Shown piece by piece: positions 5,262-6,264 of a stretch of 6,264 bases of DNA. A model generated the notes under the pieces. The model saw only the letters and a program-made list of their open reading frames with translations, ran no database searches and was not told where the DNA came from. This DNA is from JBDIAR01 sp039812545 (GTDB lineage Bacteria; Actinomycetota; Actinomycetes; Actinomycetales; Dermatophilaceae): contig JBDIAR010000185.1 of assembly GCA_039812545.1 (NCBI GenBank), positions 1 to 6,264 on the forward strand, read 5' to 3'. The first letter of the stretch is position 1. Each line of letters opens with the position of its first letter. A program made the translations under genes and the position numbers.

Positions 5262-6229
5262 GACATACTCCGGGGTTGGAGGGTGGCGTCGATCCCCCCG
5301 ATCGGACGCAACAGGGCGGTCGCGCCGTCAGACATCAAGATGTCGGCGAGTCGACGTCCCGCCCCCGGCGGATCCTCGACGGAGGCGTAGAGGGAACGGC
5401 GGATCTCACCTGTCCCGTCTAGCCCGAACACTACCGCTCGGATCGCCAGAACGGAGCCCCCGGCATCGTCGACGACGTCGGCGAAGACCCCGATGGCCGC
5501 CGAGCAGCCCGCTCCGAGATGCGCCAGAACGGCGCGTTCGGCGGCGACGGCGGCCGCGGTGTCGGGGTCGGTCAGGGGCCGCAGGACGTCGATCAGGTCT
5601 TCCCGCTGCGCGGCGATCTCCACAGCGAGCGCGCCCTGGCCGGCGGCCGGCAGGAACTGCCCGTGGTCGAGCACCTGGGTGACCTCGTCCAGCCGGCCGA
5701 GCCGGGCCAGGCCGGCCCGGGCGAGGATCACCGCGTCGAGGCGTTCGGCCGGTTCGCGCCACGGGCCGCGGACGAGTCGGATCCGGGTATCGACATTGCC
5801 GCGGACGGGCCGGACGGCGATCGGTAACCCGAGCGCGGCGAGTTGGGCGGCGCGGCGCGGCGAACCGGTCCCGACGACCGACCCCGCGGGCAGCTCGCCC
5901 AGGGTGAGCCCGTCCCGGGCGACCAACACGTCCCGGGTGTCCTCGCGGACCGGTACGGCGGCGACCAGCAGGCCGGGTTCGTCGGTCGCGGGCAGGTCCT
6001 TGAACGAGTGGACGGCCAAGTCGATCCGCCCGTCGACCAGCGCGTGGCGCAGCGCGGACACGAAGACGCCGGTGCCGCCGATCTCGGTCAGCGGGGCGGC
6101 CGAGACGTCTCCGAGCGTGGTGATCTCGACGAGGTCGACCTCGTGTCCGAGTGCGGTGAGTTGCGCGGCGACCCACCTTGACTGGGTGGTGGCCAGAGCG
6201 CTGCGCCGGGTGCCGAGGCGGAGTCTCAT
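5258..6229 (-). CDS. hemC: Hydroxymethylbilane synthase (porphobilinogen deaminase)
   Basis: This cytoplasmic enzyme polymerises four porphobilinogen molecules into linear hydroxymethylbilane, using a covalently bound dipyrromethane cofactor. The protein is 323 residues, normal for the family. Visible family motifs, in order, are GTRRSALATTQS (6-17), the GGTGVFVSAL segment (51-60), HSFKDLP (74-80) with the catalytic Asp at 78, GTGSPRRAAQL (120-130), RGNVDTRIR (143-151), AAGQGALAVE (195-204), and LGAGCSAAIG (238-247), in which Cys242 is the expected cofactor-attachment residue. The ATG at 6229 is preceded by GGAGGG at 6238-6233 and overlaps the upstream stop as ATGA, which fixes the start. The 3' end overlaps the next gene as GTGA. 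Leu135 uses the codon TTA (5827-5825), the only in-frame TTA I found in the window. Assignment is firm. Confidence 0.97.
   Translation of the reverse strand: MRLRLGTRRSALATTQSRWVAAQLTALGHEVDLVEITTLGDVSAAPLTEIGGTGVFVSALRHALVDGRIDLAVHSFKDLPATDEPGLLVAAVPVREDTRDVLVARDGLTLGELPAGSVVGTGSPRRAAQLAALGLPIAVRPVRGNVDTRIRLVRGPWREPAERLDAVILARAGLARLGRLDEVTQVLDHGQFLPAAGQGALAVEIAAQREDLIDVLRPLTDPDTAAAVAAERAVLAHLGAGCSAAIGVFADVVDDAGGSVLAIRAVVFGLDGTGEIRRSLYASVEDPPGAGRRLADILMSDGATALLRPIGGIDATLQPRSMS
5268..5271 (-). promoter_or_regulatory. Ribosome binding site of the hemD fusion
   Basis: The minus strand carries GGAG six bases before the GTG at 5261. It lies inside the last codons of hemC and supports the GTG that overlaps the hemC TGA as the true start. 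The nearby ATG at 5267 reads only ATG-TCG-TGA, in the hemC frame, so it cannot be the start. Confidence 0.6.
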
Positions 6230-6264
6230 CGGCCCTCCGTCTCGGGGGCTTCGGCAGGCTCGGA
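6226..6264 (-). CDS. C-terminal end of an upstream gene, probably glutamyl-tRNA reductase (partial)
   Basis: A reading frame enters from the right edge and runs 12 codons (SEPAEAPETEGR) to a TGA at 6228-6226. The stop overlaps the hemC start as ATGA. The tail is acidic and Pro/Ala-rich, as is common for disordered C-termini, and carries no family signature. The identity is inferred only from gene order: in actinobacteria, as I remember it, the gene directly before hemC is usually hemA, which reduces glutamyl-tRNA to glutamate-1-semialdehyde, the substrate of the HemL encoded in this window. The frame is real in the sense that it is open to the edge and coupled to hemC, but the product name is a guess from context. 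Confidence 0.5.
   Translation of the reverse strand, partial: SEPAEAPETEGR
6233..6238 (-). promoter_or_regulatory. Ribosome binding site of hemC
   Basis: The minus strand reads GGAGGG three bases before the ATG at 6229. Counting the core GGAGG, the spacing to the start is four bases, which is short but usable. It lies inside the last codons of the upstream gene, as expected for coupled genes, and supports the chosen hemC start. Confidence 0.6.

Noticed and set aside
1..6264. tRNA, rRNA, riboswitch, CRISPR or insertion-sequence content.
   Set aside because: The window is almost fully coding with gaps of at most 56 bases. I saw no spaced repeats, cloverleaf or transposase motifs.

Overview
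The window comes from a very GC-rich (roughly 70% or more) bacterial genome, almost certainly an actinomycete. The reasons are the base composition, four GTG starts among six complete genes, stop codons that are all TGA or TAG, a uroporphyrinogen-III methyltransferase/synthase fusion of the actinobacterial type, and a gene order that matches tetrapyrrole loci I remember from Mycobacterium and Streptomyces. The genus cannot be told from the sequence.

Everything reads on the minus strand, so transcription runs from position 6264 towards 1. In that order the window holds the last 12 codons of an upstream gene (probably hemA), hemC, a hemD fusion, hemB, a MarR-family regulator, hemL, a histidine-phosphatase-superfamily gene, and the first three codons of a further gene. 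No stretch of 300 bases lacks a gene. The largest non-coding gap is 56 bases (2561-2616, between hemB and the regulator). The others are 35 bases (before hemL) and 12 bases (before the phosphatase). The remaining four junctions are 4-base stop/start overlaps (ATGA or GTGA), so the block looks like one translationally coupled operon.

Together these genes cover the C5 route from glutamate-1-semialdehyde to uroporphyrinogen III. HemL makes 5-aminolevulinate, HemB condenses two molecules to porphobilinogen, HemC polymerises four of these to hydroxymethylbilane, and the HemD part closes the ring. The methylase-like part of the fusion points towards the precorrin/siroheme branch but looks degenerate. 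The presumed HemA supplies glutamate-1-semialdehyde. The phosphatase and the cut-off gene after it fit the actinobacterial hemL, phosphatase, cytochrome-c-maturation order, which links heme synthesis to heme use.

I found no mobile element, CRISPR array, RNA gene or clearly new multi-gene system. The points worth a second look are small: two near-identical ribosome-binding elements, each carrying a four-codon minicistron that ends in the next start codon; a perfect hairpin on the hemB start; a heptamer (GTATGCC/GGCATAC) that is strongly over-represented on both strands; a 21-base identity shared by hemL and hemB; a lone TTA codon in hemC; a mixed metal-site signature in HemB; and a MarR gene where two conserved blocks join.
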